In this document: positions 1 to 11,562 of the stretch, piece after piece
Layout of the letters: every line of letters starts with the position of its first letter
How positions within the stretch are numbered: position 1 is the stretch's first letter
Assembly: GCA_010909165.1 (NCBI GenBank)
Contig: MU008164.1
Location: 1,116,001 to 1,180,000 of the forward strand
From: Anthoceros angustus
Lineage: Eukaryota; Streptophyta; Anthocerotopsida; Anthocerotales; Anthocerotaceae
DNA: 64,000 bases
Direction: 5' to 3'
Position numbers and translations under genes: made by a program
The notes under the pieces: model-generated
What the model was told of the DNA's origin: nothing
Databases searched by the model: none
Seen by the model: the letters and a program-made list of their open reading frames with translations, nothing else

Positions 1-1300
1 TTGCACCGGAATCGGACTTGGCGGGGAGAGAAGTACTGAAACTAGTGGCGGACAGGAGTCATGTCCACGCCAGCTTGGGTGACACCAAAAACCTGCACCA
101 CCACTTGGACTGCTGGGGCATGTGGAAGTGGAACCTGCTCCAGCGCACCTGGATATTATGTGGACCAACAACGGCTGCGTACAAGTACAAAATTTCTGCT
201 CCTCCGCATTTTTGCAAACGCACTTGGGATTCCTGTCGGATCATGATAAGACTCCTATTCATTCATGGGCTAGAAGAAGAAGATGATGAAGAAGAAGAAG
301 TCTATTGTAGTCCATTTGGATGGAATTTTTCTATCGTGGAACGTGGTATTTAACAATTTCTACCAATGGTGTGCCTCAGGTACTAGCACCAAGGGCATCC
401 ACTCCTTCAAGGCATTCATTGTTATTAATGTGTGTCCATTTGGCCTCAATCTGCCCCGAGTGTGGGGCTATGCAAAGTCATGGGCATAATGACCGAGCAA
501 GAAAGTGAAGAGACCTTTAGTCTTCTCCAAAGCTTTTTTAAAGCTATCTACACTTGTGACTTGGGCTAGGATTTACATGCTAGGAATTGAGGAGACTTTA
601 TTCAAAACACGGACAAAGGTACTCCTATCTACATAGGTACTCCACATGGAGAGCTCCCATGAGAGCTTCCAGCAGAAACCACGTCCATGTGGTTCTTAAC
701 ATGCGAAACATTCTAACAGCTGGCCATGGAGACGGTGTTTGTGTGTGGTGGTGGGTTGGTCAGAAGTGCTTTGGCTATGGACCACAAGGCTAACAGGGGA
801 CAGCTGTCGCATACACTTGTTTGCAGCTCACAGATGTTTGGAGGCCGGCAACAAGCCGTTTTGAGCCATAACTTAGCCCGACACGGATGAGGGATGAGGG
901 ATGAGGGAAGGTTCTGGACGTCAGGCATTGATAGGAGGCGAATCTCGGGCCGCCGAGATTGCGCGGACGACCGCATTTGTTCCCGGCCAGAAGATGGGCT
1001 TCCCTGCGCGCGGCGAAACCACGCCGGCGAAACGCCACTCCACGTGACCTAATTCCCAGCGCTGCCCGCCCCTGGCACCCAGCCGCTGATGTGGCAACAG
1101 CGCTTCCCAGCCACATCATCCGTCCCGCGACCGCGACCGGCAGTCCGGGACCGGTCGCCGGCCTCTGCCGCCTCGGACCCGGACCTGCAAGGCTGCAACC
1201 TGAGGCCCCGGAGCCTGCTGTGTGTGCGCGTGTCCCAGCCACCCGAGCCGCAGGAGCCACAAGCTTTTCGTAATTTGAGAAAACCTTTTTATTTGCGGAA
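1..1300. other. 5' flank of the CCA1/LHY-like gene, no recognised gene
   Basis: No reading frame here resembles a known protein. The sequence becomes GC-rich from about 940. It contains a threefold 7-bp repeat (gatgagg) near 885-907 and a G-box at 1041-1046. From about 1255 to 1330 two AAGCTTTT/AAAAGCTTTT tracts flank a short AT-rich stretch. Because the coding exons of the clock gene begin near 2980 on the same strand, this is most simply its promoter and the start of its leader. The transcription start cannot be placed from sequence alone. Confidence 0.4.
1041..1046. promoter_or_regulatory. G-box (CACGTG)
   Basis: A perfect palindromic CACGTG lies upstream of the clock-gene coding exons. 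G-boxes bind bZIP and bHLH (PIF-class) factors and are common in light- and clock-regulated plant promoters. Function here is inferred from position only; a six-base motif can occur by chance. Confidence 0.35.
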
Positions 1301-2979
1301 ATTTCTCAGCCAAAAGCTTTTCCTCTCTCCAGCGGCCGCCTCTCTCCTCGCACGCGCACCTCGGGCCTGCGCCCGGTCTTTACGTTCCCGGCGCGCCTCA
1401 CGTTTCGGTCGCGAGGCGCGGGACGTGTAAGCCGGGCGGTCGGGTACACATGGGGTCCCTCCCTCCCGCTTGCCTGCCTGCTCGCTGGCTCTGCTTTGCG
1501 TGCTGCTGTTCCTGCTCCCCTCAGATTGGTGTTCTGCCTTCGCCGCAGCGCCTGCTGGTGTTGTGCACGTCTCCGTGCTGGCTCGAGAGTTGCTGTTGAA
1601 GCGCGCGCGACTGGAATCGGTGCAGGGTTGGCTCGATTCCCGCAGATCCAGCCCGCAGGCATTCGCTCCTTGTGGGAGGCAGCAGCAGCCGGGAAGGCGC
1701 TGCGGTGGCTGTTCCGGTCTCTGCTGAGCCCGCCTGCTCGGCCGTGCTTTCTGCTGGAAGCTCTCTTGGAGCAAGAGGAAGCTCGGACTGCCGCTCTTCT
1801 GCTGCTTTGCTCCGCCCTTCGCCTCTGGTTCGGGGGTAGGGATACCGGCCTTGCGCTTGGTTGAGTCCTGCCGGGCGCATTTTCGCTGCCCATCTCTGTC
1901 CGGATCCTGGGTTTGGTTGTGGGCGATAGAGAGCGTTCGTTTCGTGGTCGTTCTTCGACGTTTTGTCACATTTCAGCCCCTTTTGTCCCATTCGGAGGCC
2001 TCCGGAGTGGGAGGGGTTTTGGGTGAATTGGAGGTTCAAGTCGGAGTTGCAGGAGCAGGAGGGATATATTTCTTGGAGGATTGCAGGAATGTGTGCAGGG
2101 AGTGGGTTGGTGAAGTGAATGCTGGAGTAAAGCTGATCGATTGGAGGAGTTTTGTGTGGTCAGATCTGGGAGCGGAATCTGGGTGCTGTGGGAGCTGACA
2201 TTGAGCTGCGGGTGCTGGCTGAGGTGTGGGAAGGGATAGGGAGGGGGAAGGCTTATTGCATGGCATCGGAGGTATCGGATGGGACTGCGGAGATAGGGAG
2301 CGGAAGCAGCAGCGGAGTGACAGAGGATTGTTGCATGCTGTCCATGATTTCAAATTTCTAGCACTCGTGAGCACGATGTTTTTGCGGAGATGCCTGGTGT
2401 CGGAAGTGAAGCTGAAGGTTGGCCGGGTTTGAGGAGGAAGGAAGAAGAGGTGTTTTGTGGGGCCAGGGACAGGTGTGCATGTCTGTGCTGGACGATTTAT
2501 GAGGGTTCGGACAGACTGCGGGGAGAAGTTGGAAACTGCTGCTGGGAGTACCGAATGCTGGAAATGCAGTCTTGCTGATAACTTCGGAGAGGCAGGGACC
2601 TCGGCAGGTGTAAGGTGCTGGTAGGAAGAACGGTTGCCACGATGAATTCCTCCCCAACGGTTGCATCACAGGTTTGTGCTGCTGTACGACATGAAATCCT
2701 GTGAAGTTGCTGTCTTGCTGGAGTAGAAGGGAGAGTGAGGGAGGGTGTGGCGTTTGTGGCATATTGGGAGAATTAGCAGTCAGTGAAACACTTCCTCTCC
2801 TCTGTTGCCGTGGCTTGACTCTTGTGGTGCGTCCGAATTTGCAGCAGGATAATGGGGATCGCACTGGGTACTGGAGAGCATTCGGAAGCGGGAGTCCGCT
2901 TTTCGGGGATGTCAGCGGCTTGCCCTCGCTCGGGAAGCTTCCCAGTGGAGAGATCTCTTCTTCGGGGGACGAGCTTGCT
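1300..2979 (+). other. probable long 5' leader of the clock gene
   Basis: This GC-rich, CT/GT-rich stretch holds no recognisable protein frame. It is open in the frame of the clock gene from about 2695 to 2985, but no ATG in that frame precedes 2980. CCA1/LHY genes in plants usually have long, intron-containing leaders, and several possible GT donors and pyrimidine-AG acceptors occur here. The assignment is by position; transcript data would be needed for exon borders. Confidence 0.4.
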
Positions 2980-5900
2980 ATGAAAGTATGTCTCAACAAT
3001 ACCCTTAGATATTCGTCTTGCATGGCACTTCTCACCATGGATCACTGATGCATAGTGTGCATCGTGATGGCTTACAGGTCAGGAAGCCCTACACTATCAC
3101 CAAGCAGAGGGAAAGATGGACGGAGGAAGAGCACACCAAGTTCCTCGAGGCTCTCAAGCTGTATGGCCGTGCATGGCGTCGGATAGAAGGTCAGCACGTT
3201 CGTCCTGATTTGGCGTGGTCCTAATATGGGTGCTTGGAGTCAAACCTCTGGCCCCTTGCATTGTGTTGGAGTCTTACTTGAAAATGTCCTCCTCGGTTCG
3301 CAGAGCACATCGGCACCAAGACTGCAGTGCAGATCCGAAGCCATGCCCAGAAATTCTTCTCCAAGGTCTATATTTTGTGCAATCCTTGTGTGGGCCATTC
3401 TTGTCAACTGTCTGCAGCTCGTGTGGTGTGGCCTGCAAATCTTGTCCCCATAGTCGTGCCAGATGTTGGTGAGCTCAAGGATCTGAGTGGCTGTTAACCA
3501 AGGCATCTTTAACTCGGTTGGGAGGCTTGGAACTCGGCTTGTGCTTAATGTCCTCATGTTTTTCTCTGCAGCTGGAGAGGAGGCTACAGCAGCTGGCGGG
3601 GTTGTGGCTGGAGTGTCTCAGGATATAGACATCCCTCCACCGCGGCCGAAACGGAAGCCAAGTCATCCTTACCCGAGAAAAGCTGGAGGTAGTTTCTCCA
3701 ACAGCCCTTCGGTGGCTGATGATGATAACTCTCACACTGGCGCGGGTTCCCCTGGCAAGCCAGGGATCCCTGGAGGTGCAAACCATGGAGAGGGGTTGAT
3801 GAAGGTATGCTCCCTGGCAGGCCGGTCTGTCCGGCTTCTGATGTCCGCAACACCTCTTCTTGCCTCTCTCTGTACGTGTGGTGTCTCACGATCGTGTCTG
3901 GCATGCAGCCTGCGGCATTTTCACCGTATGGACTGAAGCCACCACCTCTGGAGATACCCAGCTCTGCTTCCCAGCCGACTGTGTCACCAGCGAGTCTGAA
4001 ATTGTTTGGACAAACGGTCGTGGTCCCAACAGCTCACAAAGCGCTTCTTTCTGCTTCTAGTGACTTGCAGGTCGGCCCATCAGGGCCAGGTGTTGCAGAA
4101 GGAGCTTGTGAGACATTCGAGGAATCCTTGCAGGGAGTGGAAAGGAAAGCCGGGGAGGGAGCTGGAACCAGGAGGCCACCTTCAGGTTCCAGCGGTGAAC
4201 TCTCCACAACAGGTACTTCAGAAATCAGCGTCCTGGAGTCTGGCATCAGTGCTTTGGAAGGTGCCAGCAACTCCTCTGCAGCTGAGCAAGTATCCCGCAG
4301 AACAGGTCACAAGCCATCAGGAAGCCGGGAGATAGAACCATCCTCCCAAGGCCAGTCCCGGAGGAATGAAGAAGCTATGCAACACTCTCCTCCAATCCAC
4401 AGGTTTGCACAGTCCGCGGAGGGACCCTCTTTCGATTACTCTCAGTATCGTCAAGGCACGGCCACGGTAGCTCATCATCTGGCAGCTGCTTTAAGTGCAG
4501 GGATGCACCTCCATAACATGACTGAGAGGCCGCCCTTCTCTCTCATCGACTTTCATCCTGCAAGATTCATGGGGTACCCCACCCACCCAGGGGCTCCTCA
4601 GCACCCTGCGTTCGGAAACTTGGAGAGTCTGGCTCGGATTGCAGGCATTGCTCCATGGCAGACCGGAGCCACTGAGGCTCCGGCTTTTACTCCAGGGATG
4701 TGGCCAACGCTCATCCCAGCCGCGGCTGCAGCAGGAGCAAGAGTGGCCTTGCCCCTGGGAGTCCCTCTTCCAGGTACCATTCAGAGAATGAGGCCTGCAG
4801 AGGACGGATCAGGCAACCAAGATGCTGCCGGCACAGCAGCAGCAGTAGCAGCAGCCACCATCGCTGCTGCCTCAGCCTGGTGGGCTCTCCAGGGCAGTGT
4901 GCCTCCAGGTGTAGTCCATCCCTCCATGGCTGCCATGTACAGTCCAGGTGCGGCTGCTGCTGCAGCTGCTGCCGCAGCAGCAGCAGCTGCCATGGCCAGT
5001 GCTGCTGAAGCCGGAGTGATGCCATCCTGCCCCCCTCCTCTTCCCCCTAACAGGGCTCCACAAAAACAAGAGCCCGAGGCGGAGGACGAGCAGCAGGTGG
5101 GCTCCAACAACGACAGCGACGAAGGCGTCCCAGACGAAGCCCCATCCCGAAAGTGCAGTGCTGCCAAGCGTGCAGAGCGGGCGTCCAGGATGAAAGAGCA
5201 GAAGGCTCGCCGTGTGAGCCTCAGTGGTCCTGCAGCATGTACAGATTCTTCTCCCTCGGGCTGGGGCACCAGCCCGAGGCTGAGCTATGCGGGGAGCTAC
5301 AGCGAGAGCAGTGCCTTCCCTGGCGCCCTCCTTCTGGGCGACACAAATCGAGGCAAGCCCAGATCGGGCAAACCCTCCGTGGTGCAGAAGGACAGCGAGA
5401 ACAAGCGGGCAGGCCCGTCCAGCTCCAACGGCGAGGAAGGCAGGAAGCGGGCCAGGGTGAGATCCGTGAGTGGGTCCAACACTCCTCCCCGCGAGGAAAG
5501 AACCGGCAGCGACGTGGAGAAGAGCGGTGACGAGAGGCCATGCCAGCCCTCCTCCTCCGGGAGCGATGGCAGCGGTGCTGGACGGGACGGTGGCAACCGT
5601 AGCTCGGATTCCTCTGGCTGCGGGAACGGGAACGAACAGGGGAACGGAGGAAGGTCTGGCTCCTGCGACGGTGGCTCTTCCGACGGCGAAGGCCCCCTGG
5701 CCAGGGAAGAAGGCAGGGGAAGCACGTCACCTGATGATGGAGACAACGCTGTACAGAGCGAGCATGCTGGGAACGGTGGGAAACCACCATCTCCTTCCCA
5801 AGACCAAAACAGACTCGGCCTCTCTGGAGGAGATGCGGAAGGCAACAAGCTCCGGGATCAACAACCCCGGTCCCCGGGTACTGACATCCAGCGAAACTGG

Positions 5901-6443
5901 CTCTCGGAGGAAACCCGACAGCAGGTGCAGGGAGGAGATGCTGCTGTCCCGCCCACCATGCCACTACAGAACCATGGTACTCCTCAAGAAGGCACTGGCA
6001 TTGCCCATGAGCAGGAAGGAGAAGCATTCCAGACGGGAAGCGTGCCCAACATCGGAGGAGAGCGGGAGGAAGAGGAAACCTGTTCTGCCCAAAAGGAAGG
6101 CGAGGGTCCTGGAGCAGCAGCAGCAGGGACAGGAACAGGAACAGGAACAGCTGCTGGGTTTGGGAACAGATGTATAGACTCAGACGCTGAGGCTCATCTC
6201 CAGCGGCTGTCCATGTTCCGAACTTGTCCGCCCACGTTGTCCACGGCTTCCAGCAGCGGGAGTGCTCGGTTCAGCGGAGTGGGATTTGTACCATACCAGC
6301 GCAACTCCACGGAGGCCAGCGGGAGCGGCGTGGACAGTCCTGGCAGCAAGCATCCCCGCTCCGAGGACGCTTGCAACTTCGAAGGTGAGTCATGGAAGGA
6401 AAAGCGGGCTTGCACCAGGCAGGAAGCAGCCGTGCAAGCGTGA
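2980..6443 (+). CDS. LHY/CCA1-like: CCA1/LHY-type single-MYB clock transcription factor, spliced, with an apparent 1-base frameshift
   Basis: Nuclear transcription factor of the morning loop of the plant circadian clock, which binds evening elements. Coding exons read by eye: ...-2985, 3078-3189, 3304-3365, 3572-3804 and 3909-6443, all with GT-AG borders. The first exon contains SSGDELAMK just before the MYB repeat, as in Arabidopsis LHY. The MYB repeat runs from [13 protein letters not shown] to SHAQKFF (3339-3359) and is followed by [10 protein letters not shown] and the S/HPYPRK box. The long last exon carries the conserved [16 protein letters not shown] segment (about 4845-4900), an alanine run, Ser/Asp/Glu-rich low-complexity sequence, and the GF-x-PYxR and KR-rich C-terminus. 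I do not see the FQALFxR box of seed-plant LHY. 2980 is only the first in-frame ATG; an upstream exon may hold the true start. Exon 4 is one base short of the expected phase (see findings). Confidence 0.9.
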
Positions 6444-6845
6444 ATGACTCCAGTCAGCTGCGGTGCGCAGCCTCGCCTTCCTGTAGACCAGATTCCTTAC
6501 TGCAGAGCAGATTCTTTGGCGATTTGTACATTAGCAGTTGCAAAGCATCAGGCCTGGATTGAGTGACCCTACAGTAGCCGTGTTGTCGATTGCTCCCGAC
6601 GTCCAGTGCCATTAGCCTCGTAGAAACCATGTGTAGATCGGCAGGCCAGCAAGGATGCCATCAAAGTTTTCCCTCCAAGGCTTTGTCTATCTCTCGAGGT
6701 TGAAACCCTCCTCACCGTGTGTTTAGTACCTTCCCGTTCCCCAATCTGCAACACCCGCACCGTCTGCAGCCTTTTCCACAGCATGTTCATCCTCACGCCT
6801 ACAAGAAGGGACTCCATGCCCCCCTTCCTGAGGCATGCAGTAAAT

Positions 6846-6851
6846 AATAAA
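6846..6851 (+). terminator. AATAAA polyadenylation signal of the clock gene
   Basis: The first AATAAA after the stop at 6441-6443 lies about 400 bases downstream. Base composition turns sharply AT-rich immediately after it, consistent with the end of the transcription unit. Confidence 0.5.
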
Positions 6852-8529
6852 CTGTCTTCATATTCTAAAGATCTAACTTAAATTCCATGTTCATTGTTCA
6901 CGTTTTAGATAAAACTGTCTGAATACAAAATATATTACAAAGGTATACACATATATGTCAATACTTTATATTAATGAGAATATAGTCTATATTTTAATGA
7001 GTATTATTATAAAGCTAAGTTATTACAATTTTGATATGTATTAGATGTAGGGCAGCACTTGCGTGTAGCCTGCTCCACGGCTAATGTTCAAGGCCGGTTG
7101 GTCTGGACCTAGCGTGCAAAGCACATATCTCTCTCTCTCTCGTAAGCCTGTTAATATGATGTTATACCTCACACACTTACACTCATGCATATATGCAGAT
7201 GATGTTAAATACCACTGATCCTAGCTACGATGCTGATATGTGTGACAAGGAAAGACAGGCTGAAGCCTGACTCCTCATTCTTCAGCAAGGAGACATGTAC
7301 GTTCACAGACAACTCAATGTGCAAAAGGACCACACACGCATTCTCGAAATCGAAGCATCACGTTTGATACACACACACAGAATGACGGTCAAATGTAGAA
7401 CTCTAAACCATAAGGCAAGGGAATGGCTTGAGCGAGTCAGCCTTGTCTCACAAAATCATCTAGATGAATAAAGATGGGCCTGATGGGCCTGAGTGTGGCC
7501 TTCTGCTTGATTGTGACTCAACAACCTCACACTCTTATACATCTATCATGCCTCCAAGGGCCATTCTCCATAGTTGGACGAGGGGAACTCCTTCCACTCA
7601 ATTCCAAACTACCCCTATGGCTTCCTACTCCTATAGCCTCCTACCTATTATGAGCAAGAGTTTGAACAAAGGTGGCAGCGATGCTCCATGTTCCTTTTCT
7701 GATTTGCCCCACACATATGCATGTAATCGACTTATTAATTTTTTGAGTGTCTCATGTGAACTTGGCTATTACGTGCAATTAATGGATCATACTTAGCATC
7801 TACTTTCTTCTCGCCTAAGCGATCTTACACATATACTTTTCTCATACATATGTTGGATTGACTTATTTTTCTTGGTGCATATACATTTACCTTTTATGAC
7901 TTGAACTACCTTAAGTACTTTCTATATATGGGTTCTTTGTGATTCCCTATATATATAGATTATATGGCATTTTCATCAATTTTTCTTCTTAGGTATGAAA
8001 CACCTGATATTGATCTTACCCTATTAGCTTAAATAGAGGGCCCTGCATTTGCAGACTCGCACAAGGGGGGACCAACCTACCCCATTTGGAGGGACTGACT
8101 TATCTGGAGCTTGGATTTTAAAGGGTCCCAAGTGCACATTGAAGAGCTCAGCTTTTACAGGATCTCCAAGTGCACAAAGAAGACCAACGTGCCTCACTTA
8201 GCGGGGACCAACATAGCCAAAGCTAGGCTTTTAAAGATCCTCAAGTTTTGTTTTATCATTTAATATGTGGGTGTGATATATCGAACTTGGTAGACGTACC
8301 TTGGATGTTTTTTCCTTGAAAATAGAGCGAGTATATATCACTTGGATGTTTGTCTTATATGGCTTTTTCTCTTGTATTTCTAGAATATGCAATGATCACT
8401 CTCATGTCTTGTGTTCCACAGTATTGCAAACTTAATTGTCACAAGCTTGGTTACACTGTCACGCAATACAATCAAGCAAGTAGATCTCATCAAGGAAGTT
8501 TGAGTTGACAAATAGATGTGACAACCCAA
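6852..8529. other. AT-rich intergenic DNA
   Basis: No gene recognised. It holds a short (TC)n run near 7128-7141. A stretch at 8040-8240 repeats the words 'ggggaccaac', 'aagtgcac' and 'gcttttaaag' two or three times, which looks like a badly decayed tandem repeat. Low-complexity AT tracts follow up to the kinase start. Confidence 0.4.
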
Positions 8530-9345
8530 ATGGATGGGTGCTCTATGTTAGGTAAACATGAATTTGGAGATATCTACATGTTAGGAAAGAAAATTGGCCA
8601 AGGAGGATATTCAAATATATTTAAATGTAAGCATATAGATACGCACAAATGGTATGCTTGCAAAATAATGGAAAACCTTCCACAACACAAATTGGAAATT
8701 AAGATCTTGCAATCACTCCCTCCACATCGCAATATATTATCTTTTCATGAAGTATTTGAAACGGATGAGCGGATCATATTGGTTACCAAGCTCTATATAG
8801 GTGGAGACTTGAGAGAATACATGAAAAAGAATTATGATGATATCAAGTGTAACGTAGCTGGAGTTATGCGACAAATTATGGATGCTATCAAATTTTGCCA
8901 CGATCATGGTATCATCCATCGAGATGTAAAACCTGAAAACTTTGTTTGTGAATATCAACATGATAAAGGAACTGTACAAGTAGTTCTGATTGATTTTGGA
9001 TTCGCCACTTTTCACAAAGAGAATCAAGTACATAATCAAACTGTGGGTAGTTATTGGTACATGGCACCTGAAATATCCAGGCTCCAAAACCATGATACCA
9101 AGGTAGATATTTGGAGTGCTGGAATTTTGTTTTATGAATTGTTATGTGGAAAGCGACCTTATTATGGAGAATCTCTTGCATCAATGAATGAGGCAATCAC
9201 AAATACAAAATTGAATTTTGAAAATGATGAAGGGGTGGAAAGATCAAAGACAGCAATTTCCTTAGTCTCTGACATGTTGCATCAAGATCTTAATGGTCGT
9301 CCAAGTGCACATAAAGTGTTGACTCATCCTTGGTGGAACACATAA
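8530..9345 (+). CDS. Minimal Ser/Thr protein kinase, CAMK/CDPK-like, intronless
   Basis: Encodes a complete kinase domain of about 271 residues and nothing else. Visible in order: glycine loop IGQGGYSNIF (about residue 22), the ATP-binding lysine in YACKIM, the catalytic loop HRDVKPENF, the magnesium-binding DFGFA, MAPE at the end of the activation loop, and the HPWW end of the domain. HRDVKPENF and the domain ending resemble CDPK/CRK and PEP-carboxylase-kinase families. There are no EF hands, and no signal peptide or membrane segment is obvious. I chose ATG 8530; the frame is open a few codons upstream but without another ATG. The gene is intronless and much more AT-rich than its neighbours. 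All catalytic residues are present, so it is likely active; its substrate cannot be read. Confidence 0.85.
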   Translation: MDGCSMLGKHEFGDIYMLGKKIGQGGYSNIFKCKHIDTHKWYACKIMENLPQHKLEIKILQSLPPHRNILSFHEVFETDERIILVTKLYIGGDLREYMKKNYDDIKCNVAGVMRQIMDAIKFCHDHGIIHRDVKPENFVCEYQHDKGTVQVVLIDFGFATFHKENQVHNQTVGSYWYMAPEISRLQNHDTKVDIWSAGILFYELLCGKRPYYGESLASMNEAITNTKLNFENDEGVERSKTAISLVSDMLHQDLNGRPSAHKVLTHPWWNT

Positions 9346-9384
9346 CTCCAAAACACAAGTTAAACTATGTAATATATTTTGCAT

Positions 9385-9407
9385 GTGAATAAAGTATTTT
9401 TATTCAC
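9385..9407. terminator. hairpin containing AATAAA on both strands, downstream of the kinase
   Basis: A perfect 9-bp inverted repeat (GTGAATAAA / TTTATTCAC) with a 5-base loop lies 40 bases after the kinase stop. It places a polyadenylation signal on each strand. A role as the kinase 3' end signal is likely from position; bidirectional use is speculative. Confidence 0.45.
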
Positions 9408-9479
9408 TTCATATTATTTTTTTAATTTTAGAATTATTTATCCTCATGAGTTATCTTCATTACAGTTTATCTTATGGTA

Positions 9480-10907
9480 CTTTAGGTAGATAGAGCATTG
9501 GATCTCCGAATTGCATGTCCTGGTTGATACCCTCTTTAATGCAATGAAACATGCTGACCAAGGGCTCCCTCGTGAATGGTATATTATTCGTGAATTCCAG
9601 GGCCACCTCAGTCCACATCAATTCGGCATCACTACTTCGGGGGGTGTGAGTGTGTGGCTTTTGGAGTGGGGGCGATCCTGGAGTCCCATCTTGATTGGGT
9701 CGCATTGCAAGTGGACATCGAGAATGTTTTTAACACGGTCCCCAGGGTGGCCATTTTCGATGAGCTCAAGGACGCAGGTGGGCAGCTTGCTAGCCTTATT
9801 CCTTTTGTCCGCTCCTTCTACAGGTCTCCTTCCAATCTCTGCTATCAGAATGGGCTCGCGGTCGATGGGGTTTCGGTGTTGGCCTCAGTAGCTGGCAACA
9901 GGCAGGGGGATCTGTTGGGGGGCGCTCTTTTTACCATGGCTCAATTCCGAGCTCGGTCCATAACTGCCTCCTCATTTTGGGATTGTATGTATCCCTGAGT
10001 GGCGGACGATACCCATATCATGGGGCTAGGTGCTTGAGGGGTGGTCAAGGGTGCTTTTGAACTATTCTCTTCGGAGCTCTCATGCCTCGGTCTGAAGGTG
10101 AAGATTTTAAAGAGCAGGGTTTGGTCCCCCTCCGGCGTGGTGCCCTCTCTTCAGTATTCTGAGGGGGATATTGCTTTCCCATAGGGCCTTCGTCTTATGG
10201 GGCTCTCGGTGGGGCCCCCAACTTTCATGTAGTAATTCGTGGATGTGGTTTTGCAAGAGATTCTAGCACATATTGGCGATCTCTCCCAATTAGGGGATCC
10301 ACAAGTGGCATTTAGTATTCTATCTTTTTGTTTTGCGTTCCAGCCAGGCTACATCCTCCGCACAAAATTTTTCGCCCTCCTCGGGGTTCTTGTCCAGCTT
10401 GAGGGGTCTTGATAGGCAGGTTCTATAGGCGCTGGCCGACATCATTAGCCCGGGCACCTTCGAGTGTGCCGCCGAGGACTTGGCCAGGCGACAGGCATCC
10501 CTCCCCGTCGCGTTTGGGGGCACTGCTCTTTTGGCCACATAGGCCTCTACGCCGATGGCTTTCCTTGGGAGTTGGGCCCTCTCTGCCCCCATCCTGGTCT
10601 CTCATTTCATCATCAGGGACTCTCGCATTTTAGAGTGGGGGTGGAGGAGAGTGTTTTTCCCCTGCAGGTGTCCCTCCGTTTGGCTAGGGGATCCCTACCC
10701 ATAGAGGCTAAGGTTGCCTTGCCTTCTTTTGCTTCGCTCCCCAAGGTTGGATTTCGCGGACTTCAAGCATCCCTTTTGGAACAGCAATATCGGCAGGCGC
10801 AGCTGGCCGTTCTTTGGGACTCGTCCATCCCCAGGGCTGCTCGTGCCGTCTCTGCTTTTACTCAGGTAAAGGAGCAGGTTCATGGCTTCTTGCTCGGCCT
10901 TGCATCC
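9480..10907 (+). pseudogene. Decayed non-LTR reverse transcriptase, 5' part
   Basis: Broken frames read as one reverse-transcriptase protein: VDIENVFNTVPR..IFDELKDAGGQLASLIPFVRSFYRSPS, then GNRQGDLLGGALF, then (10005-10030) VADDTHIMG. The last is the catalytic DD box. Further on come KSRVWSPSG (near 10110-10135) and ILAHIGDL..LGDPQVAFSILSFCFA (10260-10340). After a broken stretch the region continues with LARGSLPIEAKVALPSFASLPKVGFRGLQ up to 10907. I recognise this as a LINE-like plant family. Stops and frameshifts throughout mean it is dead. It stops abruptly at 10907, where a Copia element is inserted, and resumes at 18295. Confidence 0.7.
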
Positions 10908-11111
10908 TATAGAGGTTATGGCGTGGCCAGCCTGATCGTAGACAGCCTCATGATCGAAAAGCACGAAGGTGCACAAGCGTAGGCGTAAAAGATAACTACA
11001 TTGAGTTCAAAGAAGCATATCAACAAAGAGCGAGTTGTAACTGTTTTAACCTAACTTAATTACGAAACGTTATTGGGTTAGTGTTTGAAATTGGTAATTG
11101 CCATTCTAATA
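10908..11111 (-). repeat. 3' LTR of Copia 1
   Basis: Matches 18114-18294 over blocks such as 'caagcgtaggcgtaaaagat' and 'cgttattgggttagtgt'. It is 204 bp here against 181 bp in the partner, the difference being small indels. The termini are TA...TA rather than TG...CA. Confidence 0.8.
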
Positions 11112-11562
11112 CGCCCCCTCAGACCTAGCGCCAATCTTATCCCGCAGCGGAAGGCTTGAGGTGAAGCGCAAAACGCATCAACACGCGCTTGCTATGGCAG
11201 GTGCATGCCGGGCCGATCGCCGCCGATCGTTGAGCTTGCCCTAGCGATCCGCTAGCTCGCCGGTACATCGCCCCTAAATCCCATGCTCACCGCAAGGTGA
11301 TTAAGGTGAAGTGCAGAACCCGTGTATCCACCATGTGTGAAGATCCGCTGCGAGGTGACCGACGTAACTCATGCCTGTAGCAATGGTATGGCGATAAAGC
11401 TAAGAGTTTTTCGTGAGTCCTGATTTGTTTACCTTGATGCTTCATCCAGGACTGATTCATGTGCGTGTGTGTAGGTAATGCAGGACTGGCTCCAATAAAT
11501 GAGTTATGCGTAACACCCGGGAGATGTGTTCTCCGTGGATGCCCAAACGCTGCACCAGAATC

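Noticed and set aside
1289-2039. Minus-strand frames of up to 226 codons in the clock-gene leader
   Set aside because: Arg/Ala/Ser-rich translations of GC-rich DNA with no motif; overlapping frames on the same strand look equally 'open'.
3391-3391. Alternative donor at 3391 as the normal splice site of the clock gene
   Set aside because: It would add VYILCNP-like residues between SHAQKFFSK and the next box and replace the conserved LEREA sequence; I keep it only as an alternative to a base error.
5221-6027. Long minus-strand open frame (268 codons) opposite the clock gene
   Set aside because: It is the complement of the Ser/Gly/Asp/Glu-rich coding exon; the Arg/Cys-rich product reflects codon bias and has no conserved feature.
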